DNA of 10,630 nucleotides, taken from contig DATDTB010000040.1 in NCBI GenBank assembly GCA_035291025.1, positions 1 to 10,630 on the forward strand, in the 5' to 3' direction. Shown here in pieces: positions 5,128-10,126 of the stretch. This DNA is from DATDTB01 sp035291025. Lineage in GTDB: Archaea > Iainarchaeota > Iainarchaeia > JAFGOX01 > DATDTB01. A model generated the notes under the pieces. It did not search any database, was not told where the DNA came from, and worked only from the letters and a program-made list of their open reading frames with translations. Position numbers and translations under genes: made by a program. Within the stretch, counting starts at the first letter, position 1; the number at the start of each line of letters is the position of its first letter.

Positions 5128-5139
5128 AAGCGGGGCCTG
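5128..5139. repeat. Direct repeat in the tRNA-Cys 3' end (candidate att site, right)
   Basis: Second copy of AAGCGGGGCCTG. On the tRNA strand it covers the end of the T stem, the acceptor 3' strand, the discriminator base and one base beyond. Confidence 0.5.
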
Positions 5140-5199
5140 GGAGTTGAACCCAGCTTACCGGCTCTGCAGGCCGGTACATAGCCGCTCTGTCAACCCCGC
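5129..5199 (-). tRNA. tRNA-Cys (anticodon GCA)
   Basis: The 71-base cloverleaf folds completely on the minus strand. Acceptor stem GCGGGGT/GCCCCGC ends in a T-G pair. The anticodon stem is CCGGC/GCCGG with loop CTGCAGA, giving anticodon GCA. The variable loop has four bases, and the T arm is CTGGG-TTCAACT-CCCAG. The discriminator base is U, the identity base of tRNA-Cys. The D stem is short (ACA/TGT). There is no intron and no encoded CCA, so the tail must be added by the nucleotidyltransferase. Its 3' end is the likely integration target of the islet downstream. Confidence 0.95.
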
Positions 5200-5220
5200 T
5201 TGTGTTTGTTTCTTTTTTTT

Positions 5221-5232
5221 GAAAAAAATACG
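5221..5232 (-). promoter_or_regulatory. Likely TATA element of tRNA-Cys
   Basis: CGTATTTTTTTC on the minus strand lies 22-33 bases before the tRNA 5' end, the expected place for a tRNA promoter in archaea. The box is an imperfect match. Confidence 0.4.
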
Positions 5233-5350
5233 AAGTGGTTCTTGCAGTGGAGTGAAGAGGTTGGAAAAGGGTTTTATAGGTTGCCCAAGCAGCGCCAGCC
5301 ACTTTCAACCGCTTGCTTCCAGGCAAGGGCAAGGAAGAGCGGGGAAATGG

Positions 5351-5377
5351 AAAAAAGCGGGGGTTGCCTTTCCCCGC
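5351..5377 (-). terminator. Terminator of the cupredoxin gene
   Basis: GCGGGG pairs with CCCCGC across a short loop and is followed at once by TTTTTT on the minus strand. It begins 14 bases past the cupredoxin stop. Confidence 0.7.
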
Positions 5378-5391
5378 AAGTCGTTGTTTTC

Positions 5392-5832
5392 TCACTCAAT
5401 GCGCATCTTGCCGCGCATGCCGCCGTGGCCCGTGCCGCAGGGAATACTGCAAAACAAGTCGTATTCGCCCTTCTTTGCAGGGTCCGCGTAAAACGTCACG
5501 TGATTGTCCTCGCCAGGCGTTATGGTCTCGTTTATTCCCAGCTCGGTCACGGCAAAGCCGTGCGTTACGTCCTGCGAAGTCAAGTGGAACTCGACACAAG
5601 AACCAGCCGTCAAAACTACCGGGTTGGGCTCGAATGCAAACCTTCGCGCAGTTACGTCTACTTCTTGCATTGGCGCCCCGGCAGGGCAAGCGCCTGCAGT
5701 GCCGCCGTCGCCCGGCGTGGGCGTCGGAGTCGGGTTGCTGCCGTACCCGGCATTGTTTCCGGGCGAGGCGCACCCCATCAAAATAGCCAAGCCAAAGAGG
5801 GCTGAAAATAGCACGACTTCCTTGTTTTTCAC
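5392..5832 (-). CDS. CuA-type cupredoxin lipoprotein
   Basis: 146 residues. A signal peptide VLFSALFGLAILMGC ends in a lipobox with the lipidated Cys at 21, then a PTPTPTPG linker, then one cupredoxin domain (about 55-146). The full CuA set is present: H91 in DVTHGF and C128-x3-C132-x3-H136-x2-M139 in FCSIPCGTGHGGM, as in subunit II of cytochrome c oxidase. Nitrosocyanin-type proteins resemble it more loosely. It should sit on the outer face of the membrane and carry electrons or copper. The start is the GTG at 5832, seven bases after GGGGGTG. A longer frame to 5901 runs through its own TATA box. No oxidase subunit I or heme gene is in the window, so the partner is unknown. Confidence 0.85.
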   Translation of the reverse strand: MKNKEVVLFSALFGLAILMGCASPGNNAGYGSNPTPTPTPGDGGTAGACPAGAPMQEVDVTARRFAFEPNPVVLTAGSCVEFHLTSQDVTHGFAVTELGINETITPGEDNHVTFYADPAKKGEYDLFCSIPCGTGHGGMRGKMRIE

Positions 5833-5861
5833 CAAAAAACACCCCCGAACGAGTTTGACTG

Positions 5862-5873
5862 CCCTTGAAAGGG
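5862..5873. promoter_or_regulatory. Inverted repeat at the cupredoxin transcription start
   Basis: CCCTT-GA-AAGGG lies between the TATA box (5883-5890) and the ribosome binding site, over the predicted start near 5861, where a repressor would block initiation. It differs from the TTACA-type sites in the rest of the cluster. Confidence 0.3.
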
Positions 5874-5882
5874 TTCCTCTTT

Positions 5883-5890
5883 TTTTAAAC
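5883..5890 (-). promoter_or_regulatory. TATA box of the cupredoxin gene
   Basis: GTTTAAAA on the minus strand behind a BRE-like CAAAAG. It predicts a leader of about 28 bases and so decides for the GTG start at 5832. Confidence 0.6.
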
Positions 5891-5930
5891 CTTTTGCCCA
5901 AAAGCAGGAACTACGCGCCGCAGGCCGCTT

Positions 5931-7307
5931 TTATTGCTGCTGCGGTTTCACGACTTCGCCGGTTTTGGCGTTCTTGTACGCGCCCATCAAGTTCACTGAA
6001 GTGAACACGAACCAGTCGTCGACGGCAATGTAGCCAACCGCGGGGGCGCCTTGCAGCCCTAGCCAAACCGTGCGCAGCCGGGGGTAGTGGTTCGCGTCCG
6101 GCGACAGCAAAATGGTTGGCACGCCGTTCAAGTCGTACTTAGCCAGCAGCTCCTTTCCTTCTTCTGAGGAAATGTCAACGTTTCTGTCCTCCTTGAAGGA
6201 GATCTGGAAAGCCTGGCGCAGAATCGGGTCGTGGGCTCCCACGTTGTAGCACTCAGTGCAGCTCGCGTCCACGAGCCTGATCAGCGTCGCCAGCCCAACT
6301 ACTTCGCCTGAAGCCAGGTCCAGGTACGGCGGCTGCGGGGTGGTCAAAACGTAAGCGCCGTCGTCGCTTGCCTCGCCGTACTGCGTCCACAGCTGCACCA
6401 CTGCCGGGTAAACGAACAAGTCGCCTGTCATGACCATTGAAGGCAGTTTCTCGATGTGGTACTTTTCAATCAACGCCTTTGCCTCGTCGCTTTCAGGGTC
6501 AAGGTTTTCGGAGCTGGCCTTGAGCGAGGTGCTCAAGCCGTTGACGAACTGGTCAATGTTCCAGCACTTCTCGCACGACGCGTCCTTTATGACCTTGATT
6601 GAAACGCTTCCCACTACTCTCCCTAGCTGCAGGTCGTGGTACAATGCTTGGTGGCTGGTGAACACGAAGGAGTTGTCGTCCTGCTTTGCTGAAAAGTTTT
6701 GCAGCAGGCTGGAAACGCCTGCCTTCTTGGTCGTCTCGCCCTTCACTATGAGCACCGGCAGCTTTGAGACTTTGTGCGCGGAAATAAGGGCCTGTGCCTC
6801 GGGTGAAGCAGAGTCGAGGGTTTTCTCCGTTACAATGGCCTCATTGGAGTCCTCCAAGGCCAGCACCAGTGAAGCGAAGGGGGCAATGTCAAAGCACGCG
6901 CCAGCGCACTGCGCCGAGTTAATCGTGATGAGTTCCAAGTGCACTGGCTTCGCCGCCTCTTCCGCTTCCGCGGCCTTTTCCTTCAATGGGTTGAGTTTTG
7001 CCTCAAAGGCGGTGTTGGCGCCTAGGGAGAAGTACAAACCTATACCCATTATCGCCAAGGCGGCAAATACCAAGACTAGGTTTACAACGTCGCTGGAAGT
7101 CTTTTGGCTCTTTTCGTGGTGTGGGTGCTGGCTCGAGGAATGAGACTCGTGAGTGGAGTGGTGCCCCGTGCTTGAGTGAGTTTCGCCGTGCTGCCCTAAG
7201 TGGTGTTCTTGCTTCGCGTGGTGCTCGCTGGCTGGATGCGCGTGTTCTCTTCCCGCGTGGTGCTGTGGTTCGCTGTGCGCGTGCTTTTTTTCCTCACCAT
7301 CACTCAT
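5931..7307 (-). CDS. His-rich membrane protein with three thioredoxin-like repeats
   Basis: 458 residues. The first 64 hold 19 histidines (for example HAHPASEHHAKQEHH), a likely metal-binding cytoplasmic tail. One membrane helix (73-95) and a charged helix follow, then three tandem domains of about 105 residues. Each has a strand, a Cys pair, a helix and a strand with the cis-proline of thioredoxins: CAGAC (134, 138) with P184, CEKC (245, 248) with P289, and CTEC (350, 353) with P397. Each domain closes with a similar segment (DLQLGRVVG, DLASGEVVG, NAKTGEVV), showing they arose by duplication. The first pair is CxxxC, so that repeat may be inactive or metal-binding. The three domains should lie outside the membrane and act as disulfide or metal carriers. 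A TATA-like box lies at 7341-7349. Confidence 0.82.
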   Translation of the reverse strand: MSDGEEKKHAHSEPQHHAGREHAHPASEHHAKQEHHLGQHGETHSSTGHHSTHESHSSSQHPHHEKSQKTSSDVVNLVLVFAALAIMGIGLYFSLGANTAFEAKLNPLKEKAAEAEEAAKPVHLELITINSAQCAGACFDIAPFASLVLALEDSNEAIVTEKTLDSASPEAQALISAHKVSKLPVLIVKGETTKKAGVSSLLQNFSAKQDDNSFVFTSHQALYHDLQLGRVVGSVSIKVIKDASCEKCWNIDQFVNGLSTSLKASSENLDPESDEAKALIEKYHIEKLPSMVMTGDLFVYPAVVQLWTQYGEASDDGAYVLTTPQPPYLDLASGEVVGLATLIRLVDASCTECYNVGAHDPILRQAFQISFKEDRNVDISSEEGKELLAKYDLNGVPTILLSPDANHYPRLRTVWLGLQGAPAVGYIAVDDWFVFTSVNLMGAYKNAKTGEVVKPQQQ

Positions 7308-7340
7308 TTAGAATCCCCCTCTTCACTGGAAAACACCAAA

Positions 7341-7349
7341 AAAATAAAT
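7341..7349 (-). promoter_or_regulatory. TATA-like box of the triple-thioredoxin gene
   Basis: ATTTATTTT on the minus strand behind AAAAGG, about 38 bases before the ATG at 7307. GGGGG at 7315-7319, seven bases before the ATG, is the ribosome binding site at the very 5' end of the predicted mRNA. Confidence 0.45.
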
Positions 7350-7423
7350 GTCCAACCTTTTGGGAAAGAAAAACCCCGTTGCGCAAAAACCCAGCGCTTG
7401 ACTAATGAAAGCCCGGAAAAGGT

Positions 7424-7447
7424 GGGGGGTTTTTTAAAAAAACCCCC
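7424..7447 (-). terminator. Perfect 11-bp palindrome, terminator of the QVGGC operon
   Basis: GGGGGTTTTTT and AAAAAACCCCC pair perfectly around one base, 28 bases past the stop at 7475. A G/C base with an A/T top supports a stable hairpin on either strand, and the next gene on this strand has its own promoter about 75 bases further on. Confidence 0.65.
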
Positions 7448-7474
7448 GGCCGCCCAACTAGTCCGGCTTTTTTT

Positions 7475-7693
7475 TCAGCAGCCGCCGACTTGTGTTGGAA
7501 GGTTCGCGAGGCTCTGCGCAAGCGTTGAAGAGCCGCCGCTTCCGGCGCTCGCCCCGGCAGCCTTGAGCTTGCTGACCGCTACTTCGCCTGTGGCGATCTT
7601 GTCACTCAAGCCAATCAACTGGTATGCCTGGACCGCTGAAACAACTACAAGCACTCCAAGCAGTATTGTCAGCACTAGTTCCCGGTTCAACAT
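7475..7693 (-). CDS. Small membrane protein ending in QVGGC (72 aa)
   Basis: 72 residues: an N-terminal membrane helix (about 6-27), a helix, a flexible GASAGSGGSS linker and the C-terminal end LPTQVGGC. With the usual orientation the C-terminus is outside. Its last eight residues match the end of the upstream protein in seven positions. The only cysteine is the last residue, so a function of the C-terminal thiol (disulfide partner, lipid or metal attachment, or sorting tag) is the natural guess. The start is firm: GGAGGGAG lies seven bases before the ATG. It follows the 245-residue gene after 39 bases without a TATA box, so the two share an mRNA. I do not recognise a named family. Confidence 0.75.
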   Translation of the reverse strand: MLNRELVLTILLGVLVVVSAVQAYQLIGLSDKIATGEVAVSKLKAAGASAGSGGSSTLAQSLANLPTQVGGC

Positions 7694-7732
7694 TTTTTCA
7701 CTCCCTCCATTTCAACAAACAACTGGACTCTT

Positions 7733-8470
7733 TCAGCACCCGCCAACCTGTTGTGGCAGCACCTCTATTTCCGAAGCGTCCTTTCCTGCGCTCTGCAGCG
7801 CCAAGGTTATCATCTTCTGGGGGAAGAAAAGCGTCTTCCACTTCATTGCTTCCCTTAAAATTTCCCCGTCGCTGTAATCCGTTTCCTTCAATAAGCCTAG
7901 GGCGATGCCCAAGATCGCCGGGTGGTGCGCGCAGCCGCACTTTGACTGGCCGGTCGCGGTGACGCCCGCCGCGCCCACGCCGCAGCAGAACTCGCAGCTG
8001 AGGCCCATCGGCTTTGACGCCATGTTGATGTACCTCTCGTACTTGGCCGGGTCAGCCGCCTTCAAGTCCGCGTCCCACGTCTTCTGGATTTTTGCGAGGA
8101 ACGAAAGCGAAGTCGTCGGGTCGTCAAATGTTATGCCGCCCAAGGCCTCGCTGTACTCGGGGGTGCCGGTCGGGATGAGCAGTTCCAGTATCTCGTCCTC
8201 GGTTTCGGCTGTCTTCAGTTCGGGGAAGACGCCGACAAGGGTTTGCGCGGTAGAGCCGAAGCCGGAAACGTCCAATGCAGCCAGCTCGGCCTTCGCGGAA
8301 TCAAGGGTCTTGGAGCCGCCGCCCGAGCCGCTGCCGCCCTGCAGCTTCAGCACGCTGCCCAGGGACGCGTCAACCGTCATGATTTGGAACTGGTTGAATC
8401 CCAGCAGTCCAACTACCAAAAATACCAAGGCAAAAGTTGCCATGTTGCCCAATTTAAAACTTCCAGTCAT
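7733..8470 (-). CDS. Membrane-anchored Cys/His protein ending in QVGGC (245 aa)
   Basis: 245 residues. A membrane helix (about 9-27) and a Gly/Ser linker lead to an outside domain. Its core is C159-x2-C162-C163-G-V-G, then 14 residues later C178-G-C180-A-H182-H183, followed by PAILGIALGLLKETDYSDGEILREAMKW in helical form. The paired Cys/His motif resembles the metal-type PCYCGC motif proteins of bacteria only loosely. It ends in LPQQVGGC. The ATG at 8470 has GGAGG eight bases upstream and is preferred over the ATG at 8503, which has none. The 72-residue gene follows in the same operon. Copper or another soft metal is the likely ligand, judged from the neighbours. The function is unknown. Confidence 0.78.
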   Translation of the reverse strand: MTGSFKLGNMATFALVFLVVGLLGFNQFQIMTVDASLGSVLKLQGGSGSGGGSKTLDSAKAELAALDVSGFGSTAQTLVGVFPELKTAETEDEILELLIPTGTPEYSEALGGITFDDPTTSLSFLAKIQKTWDADLKAADPAKYERYINMASKPMGLSCEFCCGVGAAGVTATGQSKCGCAHHPAILGIALGLLKETDYSDGEILREAMKWKTLFFPQKMITLALQSAGKDASEIEVLPQQVGGC

Positions 8471-8506
8471 TCGCGCAGCCTCCAACACCCGCTTAAAAAG
8501 CATTAC

Positions 8507-8518
8507 ATTACTTGTAAT
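8507..8518. promoter_or_regulatory. Palindromic operator candidate at the QVGGC operon start
   Basis: ATTAC-TT-GTAAT, with a further ATTAC just beside it (8502-8506), overlaps the predicted transcription start near 8512. Confidence 0.45.
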
Positions 8519-8535
8519 AGTTAAACATGGCTACT

Positions 8536-8544
8536 CTTTAAAAA
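8536..8544 (-). promoter_or_regulatory. TATA box of the QVGGC operon
   Basis: TTTTTAAAG on the minus strand. The following bases, TTTAAAGAGTAGC, nearly repeat those at the tlpA-like promoter (TTTAAAGAGTTGC). Confidence 0.6.
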
Positions 8545-8638
8545 GGTTTCACCCAAAAAAATATTCCCAGCCGGGAACAGAGAGCGTCAAAAGTAATAAA
8601 AAACAATTCCAGTGGGCAGGAACGCCACCGGCTGTGCT

Positions 8639-8653
8639 TTACAACAAATGTAA
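8639..8653. promoter_or_regulatory. Inverted repeat before the ccdA promoter
   Basis: TTACA-ACAAA-TGTAA lies directly upstream of the TATA box at 8656-8665, with a lone half site TTGTAA at 8679-8684 at the predicted start of transcription. Confidence 0.4.
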
Positions 8654-8655
8654 GG

Positions 8656-8665
8656 CTTTTATAAG
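8656..8665 (+). promoter_or_regulatory. TATA box of ccdA
   Basis: CTTTTATAAG predicts a transcript start near 8686 and hence a leader of about 75-80 bases before the ATG at 8765. Confidence 0.6.
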
Positions 8666-8712
8666 GTTTTTCCAGCAGTTGTAAATGCTCAATGCAACAT
8701 TTTTCGAGAAAA

Positions 8713-8745
8713 GGAAAAAGTTGAAGAGTAGAGAAACTTTTTTCC
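8713..8745 (+). promoter_or_regulatory. Hairpin in the ccdA leader
   Basis: GGAAAAAGTT (8713-8722) pairs with AACTTTTTTCC (8735-8745) with one bulge and a 12-base loop. It ends 9 bases before the GGTGAG ribosome binding site (8755-8760). Confidence 0.4.
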
Positions 8746-8764
8746 CTGTAAACGGTGAGCTTGG

Positions 8765-9451
8765 ATGGTTGAACTGGAGTTCCTGGCCTTCGCGGCGATC
8801 GCGGGGACTGTCAGCTTCTTCAACCCCTGCGGCTTCGGGTTGCTGGGCGTGTACATATCCAAGTACTTCGAAAAACGCAGCGAGGAAGGCGCGTGGAAGA
8901 ACGCCTTGGACGGCGCGACAGCTGGAGTTCTTGCCACGGTGGGTTTTGCCTTGTTCTTCGCCCTGGCAGGGATAGTGTTAAAGGCTGGTTTTCGCGCGTT
9001 CATTCCAGTCCTCCCGTTCATCTTGCTTGGCCTGGCGGTGTTCTTCATAGCGTCAGGAATTTCAAAGCTCTCAGGGCGCCCAATTTTCTCGTTCACGCTA
9101 CCCTTGAAAATGGTGTCACTTGACAGCAACGCCTCGTTTTTCTCGTATGGAATCCTTTACGCCCTCGGCTCCCTAGGGTGCGCCTTGCCAATTTTCCTCA
9201 TCCTCGTCAGCGGCGGCCTTTCACTGGGCGCGGGTGACGCCTTGCTGGTCTTTCTCTCCTATTCGCTTGGAATGGGCGCCCCAATGACAGCATTGACAGT
9301 GTCAGTTGCCCTCTCGAAAAGCGCGCTGCTCAAGTGGGCGAAGAACTCAATGCAGTACTTTGAAAAAATCGCCGCCCTTCTCTTGATTGGCGGCGGCGCT
9401 TACCTGTTTTACTACTTGTGGAAGGCCCAATTAATTTCCTTCCCGGTTTGA
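8765..9451 (+). CDS. ccdA: CcdA/DsbD-type transmembrane thiol-disulfide reductase
   Basis: 228 residues with six hydrophobic helices. The two redox cysteines are in the family positions: C22 in SFFNPCGFGLLGVY of the first helix and C139 in GSLGCALPIF of the fourth, each beside a proline. This is the fold of CcdA and the core of DsbD, which carry electrons from cytoplasmic thioredoxin across the membrane to reduce disulfides outside. Length is normal for a stand-alone CcdA. GGTGAG four bases before the ATG supports the start. The downstream TlpA-like gene, with its own promoter, is the natural acceptor. Other likely clients are the CxxC repeats and the CuA cysteines encoded on the other strand of the cluster. 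Confidence 0.92.
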   Translation: MVELEFLAFAAIAGTVSFFNPCGFGLLGVYISKYFEKRSEEGAWKNALDGATAGVLATVGFALFFALAGIVLKAGFRAFIPVLPFILLGLAVFFIASGISKLSGRPIFSFTLPLKMVSLDSNASFFSYGILYALGSLGCALPIFLILVSGGLSLGAGDALLVFLSYSLGMGAPMTALTVSVALSKSALLKWAKNSMQYFEKIAALLLIGGGAYLFYYLWKAQLISFPV

Positions 9452-9486
9452 CTGGGCTTTGGCCAGCGAGCAGGGAAAGCAAAAGC

Positions 9487-9495
9487 AATTTAAAG
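9487..9495 (+). promoter_or_regulatory. TATA box of the tlpA-like gene
   Basis: AATTTAAAG with a predicted start near 9518. It rules out the upstream TTG at 9459 as the start codon. Confidence 0.6.
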
Positions 9496-9502
9496 AGTTG
9501 CT

Positions 9503-9517
9503 TTACAATAATTGTAA
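9503..9517. promoter_or_regulatory. Perfect 15-base palindrome between TATA box and start
   Basis: TTACAAT-A-ATTGTAA sits just downstream of the TATA box of the tlpA-like gene and ends at the predicted start of transcription, the classical place for an archaeal repressor. Confidence 0.5.
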
Positions 9518-9539
9518 TAGTTTAAAGGGGTGTTTTTTC

Positions 9540-10124
9540 TTGACTCGGAACCTGGTTGTTTACGGAACCCTCGTGGTTTCACTTTTGGCAGTGGCTTTGC
9601 TGGTAGGTTTGCCCTTGCTCTCAAGCGCCTCAAATGGCAACACAGTCAGCTCTGGTTCAGTCAAGGCAAGCATAATTGCGGCCTTGAAGCAACCAGGCGC
9701 CGAAGTGGGCAAGCCCGCACCCTTGTTTGAACTGGGTGACGTGGTGAAAAACAAGAGCTTTTCCATCCAAGAAGTCAATGGAAAGCCTGCCATGATTTAC
9801 TTCTTTGCAACCTGGTGCGGCAGCTGCATAGCCCACATGCCCGAACTCGTGGCCTTGAAGGAAAAGCACGGGGAAAACGTAGAACTAGTGCTGTTGGACT
9901 TGGACGCCACTGAGACGCCCGAGCAAGTAAGGGAGTTCAAGGACAAGTACTACAAGAGGGAAGACGCCCACTGGCTAATTGACGACAAGAGGAACACCGT
10001 GTCGCTCAAGTACCGCGTCGAGGGAACTAGTTACGCGTACCTGGTTGACTCCCAAGGCGTCCTTGTAAGCAGCGCGTACTCGCCAAGCAACGAAGACGTT
10101 GAAAAACAGCTAAGGCTGAATTGA
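9540..10124 (+). CDS. TlpA/ResA-type membrane-anchored thioredoxin
   Basis: 194 residues. A signal anchor (about 4-27), a spacer, then a TlpA-like domain (about 55-190) opening with VGKPAPLFEL and carrying the active site FATWCGSC (C93, C96). The domain faces outward and would reduce client disulfides with electrons from CcdA, 88 bases upstream on the same strand. The cis-proline expected before the strand after the insert is replaced: the usual GTP is GTS here (S164 in EGTSYAYLVD). Loss of cis-Pro can open the site to metal binding in thioredoxins. The start is the TTG at 9540, seven bases after GGGGTG and downstream of its own TATA box. It ends two bases before the convergent gene. Confidence 0.87.
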   Translation: MTRNLVVYGTLVVSLLAVALLVGLPLLSSASNGNTVSSGSVKASIIAALKQPGAEVGKPAPLFELGDVVKNKSFSIQEVNGKPAMIYFFATWCGSCIAHMPELVALKEKHGENVELVLLDLDATETPEQVREFKDKYYKREDAHWLIDDKRNTVSLKYRVEGTSYAYLVDSQGVLVSSAYSPSNEDVEKQLRLN

Positions 10125-10126
10125 CG

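Larger units (their letters stand above)
2926..5128. mobile_element. Candidate tRNA-Cys-integrated islet, about 2.2 kb, no integrase
   Basis: The stretch lies between the partial copy of the tRNA-Cys 3' end and the intact tRNA, on the 3' side of that tRNA. This is where tRNA-targeting tyrosine integrases insert DNA. Its composition differs from the flanks: by hand count the line at 3361-3420 is 19/60 G+C against 38/60 at 8221-8280. It contains a caspase/CHAT-like operon, a membrane HNH nuclease, a small basic protein and a possible small RNA, all typical accessory cargo. No integrase, replication or transposase gene is present, so it would be a relic or an element mobilised in trans. Confidence 0.45.

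Noticed and set aside
5144..5805. Overlapping plus-strand frames of 115, 201 and 157 codons
   Set aside because: They run antisense through tRNA-Cys, the terminator and the CuA gene. Arg-rich translations are typical of antisense frames in GC-rich DNA.
5833..5901. Upstream extension of the cupredoxin to an ATG at 5901
   Set aside because: The extension contains the gene's own TATA box and predicted start of transcription and would place 23 basic residues before a normal signal peptide.
6926..6932. Box C-like GTGATGA on the plus strand (C/D guide RNA)
   Set aside because: It lies inside the triple-thioredoxin gene on the opposite strand, without a matching box D and terminal stem.
8685..8975. 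Leaderless-looking ORF of 96 codons starting at the ccdA transcript start
   Set aside because: The ATG is well placed after the TATA box, but beyond 8765 the frame is out of phase with the well-supported ccdA gene and shows no domain. A very short upstream peptide role is possible but not supported.
9459..9539. Upstream extension of the tlpA-like gene to a TTG at 9459
   Set aside because: The TATA box, palindrome and ribosome binding site all lie inside this stretch.
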